Source: Mesorhizobium sp.
GTDB lineage: Bacteria > Pseudomonadota > Alphaproteobacteria > Rhizobiales > Rhizobiaceae
DNA: 64,000 nucleotides
Assembly (NCBI GenBank): GCA_004020645.1
Contig: SAQL01000015.1
Coordinates: forward strand, 1 to 64,000
Reading direction: 5' to 3'
Under the pieces are notes generated by a model. It did no database searches, was not told the origin of the DNA, and was given only the letters and a program-made list of their open reading frames with translations. Every line of letters starts with the position of its first letter. Position 1 is the first letter of the stretch. This document shows positions 33,433 to 39,839 of this stretch, piece by piece. A program made the translations under genes and the position numbers.

Positions 33433-33649
33433 CGCCAGCGCCGCCCTCGACGCAATCGCCATCGCTCAAAAACACAACGCCGGCGGTTTCCAGGGCGAGC
33501 CTTAGAACCTGCAAGGTTGCGCTTCGCGGTTCCGATCCCCCCGCTTCGAAAACCCGGATCGTGGCGACACCGATCGCCGCTGCGTCGGCCAGCCTCTGCT
33601 GCGACCAGCCAATAAGCGCTCGGGCGGCACGGCACTGTTCACGTGTCAT
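33416..33649 (-). CDS. Xre-type helix-turn-helix regulator
   Basis: 77 residues, leftward, convergent with the fibre operon. Typical lambda-repressor-like domain: CRAARALIGWSQQRLADAAA, then IGVATIRVFEAGGSEPRSAT and VLRLALETAGVVF, common in alphaproteobacterial phage regulators. It is a likely repressor of the divergent small genes at 33769 or of the late operon. The upstream 33650-33768 is AT-rich and contains TTGACA at 33691-33696. Confidence 0.85.
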   Translation of the reverse strand: MTREQCRAARALIGWSQQRLADAAAIGVATIRVFEAGGSEPRSATLQVLRLALETAGVVFLSDGDCVEGGAGVRLRK

Positions 33650-33768
33650 TAATCATCCCCATTATTTTCAGTAGAACTATATGAAATATATTGACACGAA
33701 GTGAATGACGAAGCAACTTCTCCGGCGCGCCAACAATCCCGTTGTGTCGATCCCCAGGGGGAATATCA

Positions 33769-34125
33769 ATGCCGAACATTACTGTTCGGGCAGCCGCCGA
33801 AGGCATGCCCGATGTCAACCGCCGCCGCCTTCTGCTTGGCCTCGCGGCTACCGCTGCCGCAGCGTCGGCCTTGGCTGCCGCTTCAACGATCATCGACGCG
33901 ACCGCAGCGCCGATCCCAGCTATGCGGACGAAAACCAGTCTCGATGCAATGCTGCTGGATCTGCCGCCGGAAGAGGCTCAGCGGTTGAGGCTAGAAATTT
34001 TCGCGATCATCGCTGCAGTCAAAGAGAGGTGCGCCCGAGGCGACGATTTCCAATCGATCAGGGATTTTGTCAGAACCCGGTGTCAGCAAAACGAGATGGA
34101 CTGGAAGAGGGAGCGGGGAATATGA
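33769..34125 (+). CDS. Small protein with twin-arginine-like signal peptide
   Basis: 118 residues from the ATG at 33769 (AGGGGGAA upstream). The N-terminus has NRRRLLLGLAATAAAASALA, a twin-arginine plus hydrophobic core, then AAASTIIDATAAPIP as a likely cleavage region. The rest is helical (LDAMLLDLPPEEAQRLRLEI, FAIIAAVKERCARGDDFQSI). Export through the Tat system encoded at 59.8-61.6 kb is possible. No family recognised. It starts a three-gene chain with four-base overlaps, a cargo-like block of the element. Confidence 0.6.
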   Translation: MPNITVRAAAEGMPDVNRRRLLLGLAATAAAASALAAASTIIDATAAPIPAMRTKTSLDAMLLDLPPEEAQRLRLEIFAIIAAVKERCARGDDFQSIRDFVRTRCQQNEMDWKRERGI

Positions 34126-34367
34126 GCGCCGACAAGGAAAAGGCAGCCTTCCACGGTCTGGAGCCGCTGATCTGCGACTCTATCAACATGGGCGACGTGC
34201 TGATGAGTATGCTGGAGGAGCATTTCGGTAGCACTCCCGAAAAGGGCCACTACATCATCCCCGAGGCGGAAGGCGACCGGCTGTTTTTCGTTGCCTGTGT
34301 CGCGATGTCGATGTCAAAAACGGCAAGGAATGCCTACTATGAAGCGCTCGGATGGGATGCGTCATGA
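34122..34367 (+). CDS. Hypothetical protein of element cargo operon
   Basis: 81 residues. ATG overlaps the previous stop by four bases and its own stop overlaps the next ATG. Helical N-terminal half (LEPLICDSINMGDVLMSMLE), then a strand-rich part (EAEGDRLFFVACVAMSMSKT). It resembles many short accessory proteins of rhizobial phages. Function unknown. Confidence 0.6.
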   Translation: MSADKEKAAFHGLEPLICDSINMGDVLMSMLEEHFGSTPEKGHYIIPEAEGDRLFFVACVAMSMSKTARNAYYEALGWDAS

Positions 34368-34612
34368 CCGCGCCATCGGATGACCTAAGCGACCTGCAAT
34401 CCGATATTGGGAACCTGCACCAGTTGCTTGAAGTGCTTTATGATCAGACCGGGGAACAGGAATTCCAGCGCGACGGTAAGCGGATCGCCTTGGCAGACCA
34501 GATACACGCGCTGGCGATGATCGCCCGCGACCTCGCGGAACGCTTGAACGAATCGGTGGATGCCTGCCATACGAAAGTCCTGGCCGACGCCAAGGCCAGA
34601 AAGGCGGCCTGA
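34364..34612 (+). CDS. Hypothetical helical protein, last gene of cargo operon
   Basis: 82 residues, ATG at 34364 coupled to the previous gene. Almost all helix with an acidic first half (DDLSDLQSDIGNLHQLLEVL) and a basic end. No family recognised. A terminator follows at 34636. Confidence 0.6.
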   Translation: MTAPSDDLSDLQSDIGNLHQLLEVLYDQTGEQEFQRDGKRIALADQIHALAMIARDLAERLNESVDACHTKVLADAKARKAA

Positions 34613-34635
34613 TCCCTCAAATGGCGAAAGCAAGC

Positions 34636-34666
34636 AAGCCCGCTGCCTCACGGTGGGCGGGCTTTT
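34636..34666. terminator. Intrinsic terminator between convergent genes
   Basis: AAGCCCGC (34636-34643) and GCGGGCTT (34657-34664) form an 8-bp stem followed by a T run. It lies between the rightward cargo operon and the leftward gene at 34673-34993 and can serve both. Confidence 0.7.
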
Positions 34667-34672
34667 CAATGT

Positions 34673-34993
34673 CTATTGGACGATCCGATCTACAAGCTGC
34701 CTGACTTCGGTCATCTGGCCGTCGAGTGCGCGAAACTGTTCCTTCGAAAATTTTAAAACCATCAACACTCCGCTGCTCAGCTCTATCTGCCATCCCAAGT
34801 CACCCTCCGGGGTCATCGCTATGGTGAAGTTTTTCACGTCGAGCGCCTGGATCGGAAGATCTTCACCTCGGGGAAGCGCGGCACGCAGTTCATTGCCGTG
34901 TGCCGACATGATGGCGATCATCGGGGCAACAACTTGCGGCTCGATCTCGATAGCAAAATTCCTTCCTTCGGAATCTATGAGGAGCAGGCTCAT
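34673..34993 (-). CDS. Hypothetical protein near the element's right end
   Basis: 106 residues leftward. Strand-rich fold (SLLLIDSEGRNFAIEIEPQV, then FTIAMTPEGDLGWQIELSSG) with a helical end (FRALDGQMTEVRQLVDRIVQ). No family recognised. It is the last gene inside the element, facing the cargo operon, and the GTAGCCC-type site at 35072 lies about 80 bases upstream of its start, so that site could act as its operator. Confidence 0.6.
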   Translation of the reverse strand: MSLLLIDSEGRNFAIEIEPQVVAPMIAIMSAHGNELRAALPRGEDLPIQALDVKNFTIAMTPEGDLGWQIELSSGVLMVLKFSKEQFRALDGQMTEVRQLVDRIVQ

Positions 34994-35071
34994 CGTGCCG
35001 CGTTCTGCCGTTCATCGCGACGAAGCGTGGACCTTTGCGAACCTCAACCATTGTCACCTCCAAGTGCGTTT

Positions 35072-35090
35072 GTAGCCCCTGGTGTAGCCC
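35072..35090 (+). promoter_or_regulatory. Paired GTAGCCC-type site near attR
   Basis: GTAGCCCCTGGTGTAGCCC has the same two GTAGCCC blocks as the sites at 23519 and 26759, with one extra base between them. It lies 42 bases from the right att repeat, a suitable place for an integrase arm-binding site, and upstream of the leftward gene starting at 34993. Confidence 0.55.
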
Positions 35091-35131
35091 CGGCAGGCTT
35101 TCGCCAAAGGTGGCGAGGGCTTTAGTGTCAG

Positions 35132-35197
35132 CTAAGTGTTTGAAATTGTTGGCTCCCCGGGCCGGATTCGAACCAGCGACCAACCGGTTAACAGCCG
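35132..35197. repeat. Right attachment site (attR) inside tRNA-Asn
   Basis: 66 bases identical to 23322-23387, covering the 3' 48 bases of the intact tRNA gene and 18 bases of flank. Strand exchange left a whole tRNA on this side, so the 3' half of tRNA-Asn is now supplied by the element. The element between the repeats is about 11.8 kb. Confidence 0.93.
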
Positions 35198-35224
35198 GTT
35201 GCTCTACCACTGAGCTACCGGGGA
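35150..35224 (-). tRNA. tRNA-Asn (anticodon GTT)
   Basis: Read leftward: acceptor TCCCCGG at 35224-35218 pairs with CCGGGGA, D arm TAGCTCAGTGGTAGAGC, anticodon stem-loop CCGGCTGTTAACCGG with GTT, T arm with GGTTCGAATCC, and an encoded CCA at 35152-35150. 75 bases. It is the integration target of the element at 23322-35197. Confidence 0.96.
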
Positions 35225-35445
35225 ACAGAGGCTCTCATGTGAGTGGCGCAGCCTATAGCAAACCCGTTTCGGCTTTGCAAAGAAGCATTTCGTATTTTTC
35301 GACGCTTTTTCGCGCCACGATTTCTGGCAATCATGTGCGCGCGTCCTCATATGAGCCGTCTGACGGGGTGCGCGGAACCGAAAACGCGGTTGCGGCTTTC
35401 GTCAGCTGGTGCTTTTACTTTGCCCGAACGGATCACCGACCAGAC

Positions 35446-35706
35446 ATGAGCGCAGCGAGCCACAACCATCCACCGGCACGGAAAATATCGGTCTTCGGCC
35501 GTCAGTTCACCATGCCGCGTTCGCGCGGCCTTAGGATTGCGATCGGTGTCGTGCTGATCTTCGGCGGCATTCTCGGCTTCCTGCCGATCCTGGGATTCTG
35601 GATGATTCCGATCGGATTGCTGGTGCTCTCCTACGAGTTTGCCTTGGTGCGCCGCCACCGGCGCCGGCTTGTCGTGTGGTGGGAGCGGCGGCGGCGGCCG
35701 AACTGA
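35446..35706 (+). CDS. Small two-segment membrane protein
   Basis: 86 residues from the ATG at 35446; the frame is open far upstream through the tRNA, so only this internal start makes sense. After a polar N-terminus there are two membrane stretches (GLRIAIGVVLIFGGILGFLP and LGFWMIPIGLLVLSYEFALV), then a very basic cytoplasmic tail (RRHRRRLVVWWERRRRPN). It matches small conserved rhizobial membrane proteins of unknown role. First core gene after the element. Confidence 0.7.
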   Translation: MSAASHNHPPARKISVFGRQFTMPRSRGLRIAIGVVLIFGGILGFLPILGFWMIPIGLLVLSYEFALVRRHRRRLVVWWERRRRPN

Positions 35707-35983
35707 CGGGTTTGCACTGCAGGGGCAAGCTTCTGTGAAGGGGCGGCTTTCCGGCTCGGCTAAATCTGGCCAATGCCCGGGGCGCTTTTTCCGGCCCTCG
35801 CAGCTCCTCCCTTTGCCCCACTCCGTACTTAACAATTAACTAATATCTTAATTGCAGGATGCGTATCGACGATTCGATGCGTGGCATCATGGCCGAGGGG
35901 AAACCGTCCGGAATGCACCATGGCCGCTTGACGGCATTTTCGCCGCAACCTATTGGAACCGGGTGGAACGCCGGGAGCAATGA

Positions 35984-36057
35984 GGCCTCGTGGCGGAGTG
36001 GTTACGCAGAGGACTGCAAATCCTTGCACCCCGGTTCGATTCCGGGCGAGGCCTCCA
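35984..36057 (+). tRNA. tRNA-Cys (anticodon GCA)
   Basis: 74 bases. Acceptor GGCCTCG/CGAGGCC, D arm GGCGGAGTGGTTACGC, anticodon stem-loop GGACTGCAAATCC with GCA, T arm CCGGTTCGATTCCGG and encoded CCA at 36055-36057. Classic Cys tRNA layout. It lies between the small membrane protein and pcm. Confidence 0.96.
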
Positions 36058-36164
36058 AATGCCCAAGCTTCCGCGCACCAGCGCCAGGGGGCTTGAGTTC
36101 CGGTCGAAATGAGCCGCGGTCTTGGCGCGGCAAGCAGATTGGTTTTGGGCGGATTGGTTGAAAC

Positions 36165-36833
36165 ATGAGCGCTGATTTTGCCGAACGTCGGGTGAAAATG
36201 GTCGATGGCCAGATCCGCACCACCGACGTGACCAGCGCGCCGCTGCTCGAGGCGATGCTTGTCGTGCCGCGCGAGGCCTTTGTCGCCCCCGGCCAGCGCG
36301 ATCTGGCCTATATCGACGAGGACATCCGCATTGCCAATGCCGCGGACGGCCCACGCTATCTCATGGAGCCTTCGCCGCTGGCCAAGCTGATGCAACTGGC
36401 TGAGATCGGCCCTAGCGATTCGGCGCTCGATGTCGGCTGCGGCACCGGCTATGCGACGGCGATCCTGTCGCGGCTGGCAAAGTCGGTCGTCGCGCTGGAA
36501 AGCGATCCGACATTGGCCGAGACCGCCATGTCGACGCTTTCGACGCTGGGCTGCGACAATGTCAGCGTGGTCAAGGGGCCGCTGCCGGAAGGCCATGCTG
36601 CGGGAGCACCCTACGACGTCATTTTCATCGGCGGCAGTGTGGAGAAGGTGCCGGAATCGCTGCTCGACCAGCTTGCGGAAGGCGGCCGGCTCGTCGCCGT
36701 CGAAGGGCAGGGGAATTCGGGTGTGGCCCGATTGTTTTTGAAAACAAAGGGGGTTGTAACCGGAAGAGGCGCATTTAATGCGGCAATTAAGCCACTACCG
36801 GGATTTGAACGTGCTCGTGCGTTTGAATTCTGA
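36165..36833 (+). CDS. pcm: Protein-L-isoaspartate O-methyltransferase family protein
   Basis: 222 residues. It methylates isoaspartyl residues in damaged proteins with SAM. Visible: N-terminal MVDGQIRTTDVTSAPLLEAM, FVAPGQRDLAYIDEDI, SAM motif I LDVGCGTGYATAILSRLA (about 88-105), the acidic LESD after the second strand and YDVIFIGGSVEKVPESLLDQ. This is the shorter rhizobial variant that habitually precedes tolC. A second pcm often follows surE, and an ATG at the very end of the window (63998) may begin it. Confidence 0.88.
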   Translation: MSADFAERRVKMVDGQIRTTDVTSAPLLEAMLVVPREAFVAPGQRDLAYIDEDIRIANAADGPRYLMEPSPLAKLMQLAEIGPSDSALDVGCGTGYATAILSRLAKSVVALESDPTLAETAMSTLSTLGCDNVSVVKGPLPEGHAAGAPYDVIFIGGSVEKVPESLLDQLAEGGRLVAVEGQGNSGVARLFLKTKGVVTGRGAFNAAIKPLPGFERARAFEF

Positions 36834-36946
36834 GTGATTTTGGCTTGCGGCAAAGGCGTTGTCATGTTCGCTTGCGCTTGAACAATCGTTGCTGATCCGC
36901 ATAACCGGGGTGTTCTTTTGGGGGCTGACAGCAGGGGACCTGAAAC

Positions 36947-36988
36947 ACACCGCGCCGGCTGCTCAAATGGGAGAAGCCGGCGCGGTGT
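36947..36988 (+). promoter_or_regulatory. Long hairpin in the pcm-tolC intergenic region
   Basis: ACACCGCGCCGGCT (36947-36960) and its perfect reverse complement (36975-36988) make a 14-bp stem with a 14-base loop. No T run follows, so it may be a weak terminator for pcm or a leader structure for tolC, whose GTG is 31 bases downstream. Confidence 0.5.
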
Positions 36989-37019
36989 GGTTCCCATGCA
37001 AAACGAATGAGGGAATAAC

Positions 37020-38432
37020 GTGCCGTCTTTACGCAAGAGCCTTTTTGCCGCCGTCCTCTTCTCGGCGACCGCGCTTTCTCCGCTGGCCGCCTCGGCGGAA
37101 ACCATTCTCGGTGCACTTTCAAAAGCCTACCAGAACAATTCCGAGCTCAATTCGGCTCGTGCCGGCGTCCGCGTCACCGATGAGAGCGTTGCCATCGCCA
37201 AGTCCGGCTGGCGCCCGACCATCACCGGTTCTGCGAATATCGACTACTCCGCCAGCCATCTCAATGCCCGCGGCAATGTACCCGGCGCGAACCGAAGCAC
37301 GCGTTTGACCACCGGCAACTTTGGCGTCCAGATCGATCAGACCCTGTTCGACGGCTTTCAGACCAGGAACAACGTCGCCGCCGCCGAATCGCGGGTCCGC
37401 GCCTCGGTCGAGAGCCTGCGCAATACCGAAGAGAACATTCTGTTCAACGCGGCAAGCGCCTACATGGACGTGATTCGCGACCGCCAAGTGGCGGTGCTGA
37501 CGGAGCAGAACCTGCAGTTCCTGACCGAGCAGGCGCGCGCGGCGCGGTCGCGCTTCGAAGTCGGCGAAGGCACCCGCACCGACGTGGCACAGGCCGATGC
37601 CGAGCGCTCCTCCGCTGTGGCGGAACTGGCCGCCGCCCGCGCGCAGGCGCTGGCAAGCGCTGCGACCTATCGCCAGATCGTCGGCGACGAGCCAGGCAGG
37701 CTCAGGGCCGCTTCGCCGCTGGCGAAGCTGTTGCCGTCGAACCTCGATGCGGCGATCGCGATCGCATCCATTGAGCACCCGGCCATCCTTGCCACCCAGC
37801 ATCTGGTCGACGCGGCGGCGTTTACGGTGAAATCGGCCGAAGGCGCGCTGCTGCCGCAGCTTTCGGCTTCCGCCGGCGTTTCCAGCGCCTATCGCAGGAC
37901 GAGTCCGGGCGTCGATCTCGGGACGGGGCAGGATGGCACAACCAATTCGGCCAACATCGGTGCCACCTTGACTATACCGATCTATTCGGGCGGGCGGACG
38001 TCGGCGATAGTGCGTCAGAATAAGGAATCGCTTAGCCAAGCCCGGATCGAGGTCGATGTAAGCCGCGACACCGTGCGGCAAGCCGTGACCTCGGCGTGGA
38101 CGCAATATATCGCCGCCCAGCAAACCGTGGTGGCCAACAGGCAGGTGATCGCCGCCGCGCAGCTTGCCTTGAGCGGCGTCATCGAGGAGCGCAATGTCGG
38201 CCAGCGCACCACGCTCGACGTTCTCAACGCCCAGGCCACCCTCATCACCGCCAAGATCAATCAGGCCAGTTCGGAACGCGATTTGGTGGTGGCGAGCTAT
38301 GCCATCCTTTCGGCGGTCGGTCGTCTTTCGGTCGATCGTCTCGCCCTTCAGGTGACGAAATACAGACCCGAAGAGCATTACAATGCGGTCAAGGACAAGT
38401 GGATCGGCCTGCGCACCCCGGACGGCCGCTGA
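37020..38432 (+). CDS. tolC: TolC family outer-membrane channel
   Basis: 470 residues from a GTG at 37020. Signal peptide (SLRKSLFAAVLFSATALSPL with AASA before the mature ETILGALSKAY). Two outer-membrane efflux-protein repeats follow, each with paired long helices and strands (NTEENILFNAASAYMDVIRD; QAVTSAWTQYIAAQQTVVAN). It forms the trimeric tunnel used by RND/ABC efflux pumps and type I secretion, which in rhizobia exports drugs, proteins and glycanases. A strong terminator follows. Confidence 0.93.
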   Translation: MPSLRKSLFAAVLFSATALSPLAASAETILGALSKAYQNNSELNSARAGVRVTDESVAIAKSGWRPTITGSANIDYSASHLNARGNVPGANRSTRLTTGNFGVQIDQTLFDGFQTRNNVAAAESRVRASVESLRNTEENILFNAASAYMDVIRDRQVAVLTEQNLQFLTEQARAARSRFEVGEGTRTDVAQADAERSSAVAELAAARAQALASAATYRQIVGDEPGRLRAASPLAKLLPSNLDAAIAIASIEHPAILATQHLVDAAAFTVKSAEGALLPQLSASAGVSSAYRRTSPGVDLGTGQDGTTNSANIGATLTIPIYSGGRTSAIVRQNKESLSQARIEVDVSRDTVRQAVTSAWTQYIAAQQTVVANRQVIAAAQLALSGVIEERNVGQRTTLDVLNAQATLITAKINQASSERDLVVASYAILSAVGRLSVDRLALQVTKYRPEEHYNAVKDKWIGLRTPDGR

Positions 38433-38474
38433 TTACTTCACCAGTTTCAACTTCCGTCTAGTTTCAAGAAGGCA

Positions 38475-38512
38475 TTAGAGCCCGCGCGTTCGAAGGAACG
38501 CGCGGGCTCTAA
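38475..38512. terminator. Strong hairpin terminator after tolC
   Basis: TTAGAGCCCGCGCGTTC (38475-38491) and its perfect complement (38496-38512) form a 17-bp stem with a GAAG loop. A/T ends allow action in both directions. Confidence 0.8.
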
Positions 38513-38648
38513 TCTGTTGAAATCCAACATGCCCTCAGATTGGGGATTCTCGTAACGCGATCCGTCGGTTACCCTGTCGCCATGATTCGAATCCGGCTTT
38601 GGCCGGACAGGAAATCTGCAACGAGTCACAAGGGCGGCGGATGTGACG

Positions 38649-39620
38649 ATGGCGACGGCAAGCAGCGTACAGCGCGAACCTTCCATGGAGGAGATACTGG
38701 CTTCCATCAGGAGGATCATCGAGGACAACGATACCGGCCGCAAGCAGCCGGATGAGGCGGACGACCTGCTGCAGGACTTGGCGTCGGTTGCCGTGCCGGC
38801 ACCGGCGGCAGGCGGGGCGCCAGCGGCGGCAGGCGGAGCGCCGCCTGAGGCAGGCAGGACGCCGCCTGAGGCAGGCGGAGCGCCGCCTGAGGCAGGCGGA
38901 GCGCCGCCTGAGGCAGGCGGAGCGCCGCCTGAGGTGAGCGCGTTTCGCGCCGAATTGCGTCCAGGATTGGACGCCAGGGGGCCGGTTACGCTGACCGAGG
39001 TGCAGGCGCCACCGTCGGCCGTCGAGCCCGTCATCGCCCGCATGGAGCCGCAGGTGCGTTCCGATCCGGCTCCGGTCAAAGCGCCCGTGACGCTTGCTGG
39101 TGCCAGGGTCGCTGCCGAGCCGGCCCCGGCCGCCAAGCCGGAGCCGGATGTGCCTGCGACGGCGAGGGTTGCGGAGACGACCGACAGCATCGTTGCCGAT
39201 TGGCGGCGTGAGATCGCCGCCGTCGGCGAAGCGATGACCGCGGCTAAGCCGGACACGGCCCCAGACAGGGCTGAGGTGCGACGGACGCCGGACGCGGAAC
39301 CGAAGGCTGAGGTTTTCGAGGACGCGGCCGAACCTGCTTTCGAGTCGGCCCCGCCGCGAAGCGGGTTGACGCGCCCAGCGACAAGCGAGGCACCGCCCAC
39401 TCGTCCGGCGATCCTTTCCGAACATACGGGCCGGCAGGTCGCCGCCGCCTTCGGCGAGCTTTCCGATGCGTTCGCCAGCCGCAGCAGGAAAACCTTCGAC
39501 GAGATGGCCGAGGAGATGCTGAGGCCGATGCTGCAGGACTGGCTGGACAACAATCTGCCGACGCTGGTCGAGCGGCTGGTGCGCGAGGAAATCGAACGCG
39601 TGGCGCGCGGCGCGCAGTAA
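38649..39620 (+). CDS. popZ: PopZ-like pole-organising protein (DUF2497)
   Basis: 323 residues from the ATG at 38649. N-terminal conserved helix SMEEILASIRRIIEDND, then a long acidic Pro/Ala-rich disordered linker, then the C-terminal oligomerisation helices (FGELSDAFASRSRKTFDEMA, MLRPMLQDWLDNNLPTLVER, LVREEIERVARG). PopZ proteins form polar condensates that anchor ParB/origin and polarity factors. The linker holds six tandem 21-bp repeats (38808-38933) coding AGGAPPE-like units. It sits upstream of valS, the usual rhizobial neighbour. Confidence 0.9.
   Translation: MATASSVQREPSMEEILASIRRIIEDNDTGRKQPDEADDLLQDLASVAVPAPAAGGAPAAAGGAPPEAGRTPPEAGGAPPEAGGAPPEAGGAPPEVSAFRAELRPGLDARGPVTLTEVQAPPSAVEPVIARMEPQVRSDPAPVKAPVTLAGARVAAEPAPAAKPEPDVPATARVAETTDSIVADWRREIAAVGEAMTAAKPDTAPDRAEVRRTPDAEPKAEVFEDAAEPAFESAPPRSGLTRPATSEAPPTRPAILSEHTGRQVAAAFGELSDAFASRSRKTFDEMAEEMLRPMLQDWLDNNLPTLVERLVREEIERVARGAQ
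38808..38933 (+). repeat. Six tandem 21-bp repeats in popZ
   Basis: The unit GCAGGCGGAGCGCCGCCTGAG occurs six times in a row with small changes in the first three copies; the last three are identical. Each unit codes AGGAPPE. Repeat number can change by slippage without breaking the frame, altering linker length. Confidence 0.9.
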
Positions 39621-39740
39621 TAATTACGACGGTTACGGATGAACCCCGCCGCTGCGGGCGGCGTCTTCGTTGATGCGCGATGCAATGCCTACGGCATCGG
39701 CAGTGGCATTGCCTGTGATCTTGTCCGATCTATCTGTATC

Positions 39741-39762
39741 GCAGGCGAGCCCGCTCGCCTGC
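39741..39762. other. Hairpin upstream of valS
   Basis: GCAGGCGAG and CTCGCCTGC are perfect 9-bp arms around CCCG. It is 78 bases before the valS start, without a T run. Role unknown. Confidence 0.4.
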
Positions 39763-39839
39763 CGCCTCGCGGTTGACTTGGCCAAAACCTTCCGATTTAC
39801 ACCGGACCAGCAAAAACCCGACAGCCCGGACGCCTTTCC

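Noticed and set aside
35035..35445. N-terminal extension of the small membrane protein through tRNA-Asn
   Set aside because: The open frame crosses the tRNA gene and att site; the ATG at 35446 gives the sensible protein.
38808..38933. CRISPR array
   Set aside because: The repeats are directly tandem without unique spacers and are coding (AGGAPPE). No CRISPR array or cas gene is seen in the window.
38447..39685. Leftward 412-codon Ser/Ala/Gly-rich frame
   Set aside because: Antisense of the popZ repeats; popZ on the plus strand has conserved N- and C-terminal helices.
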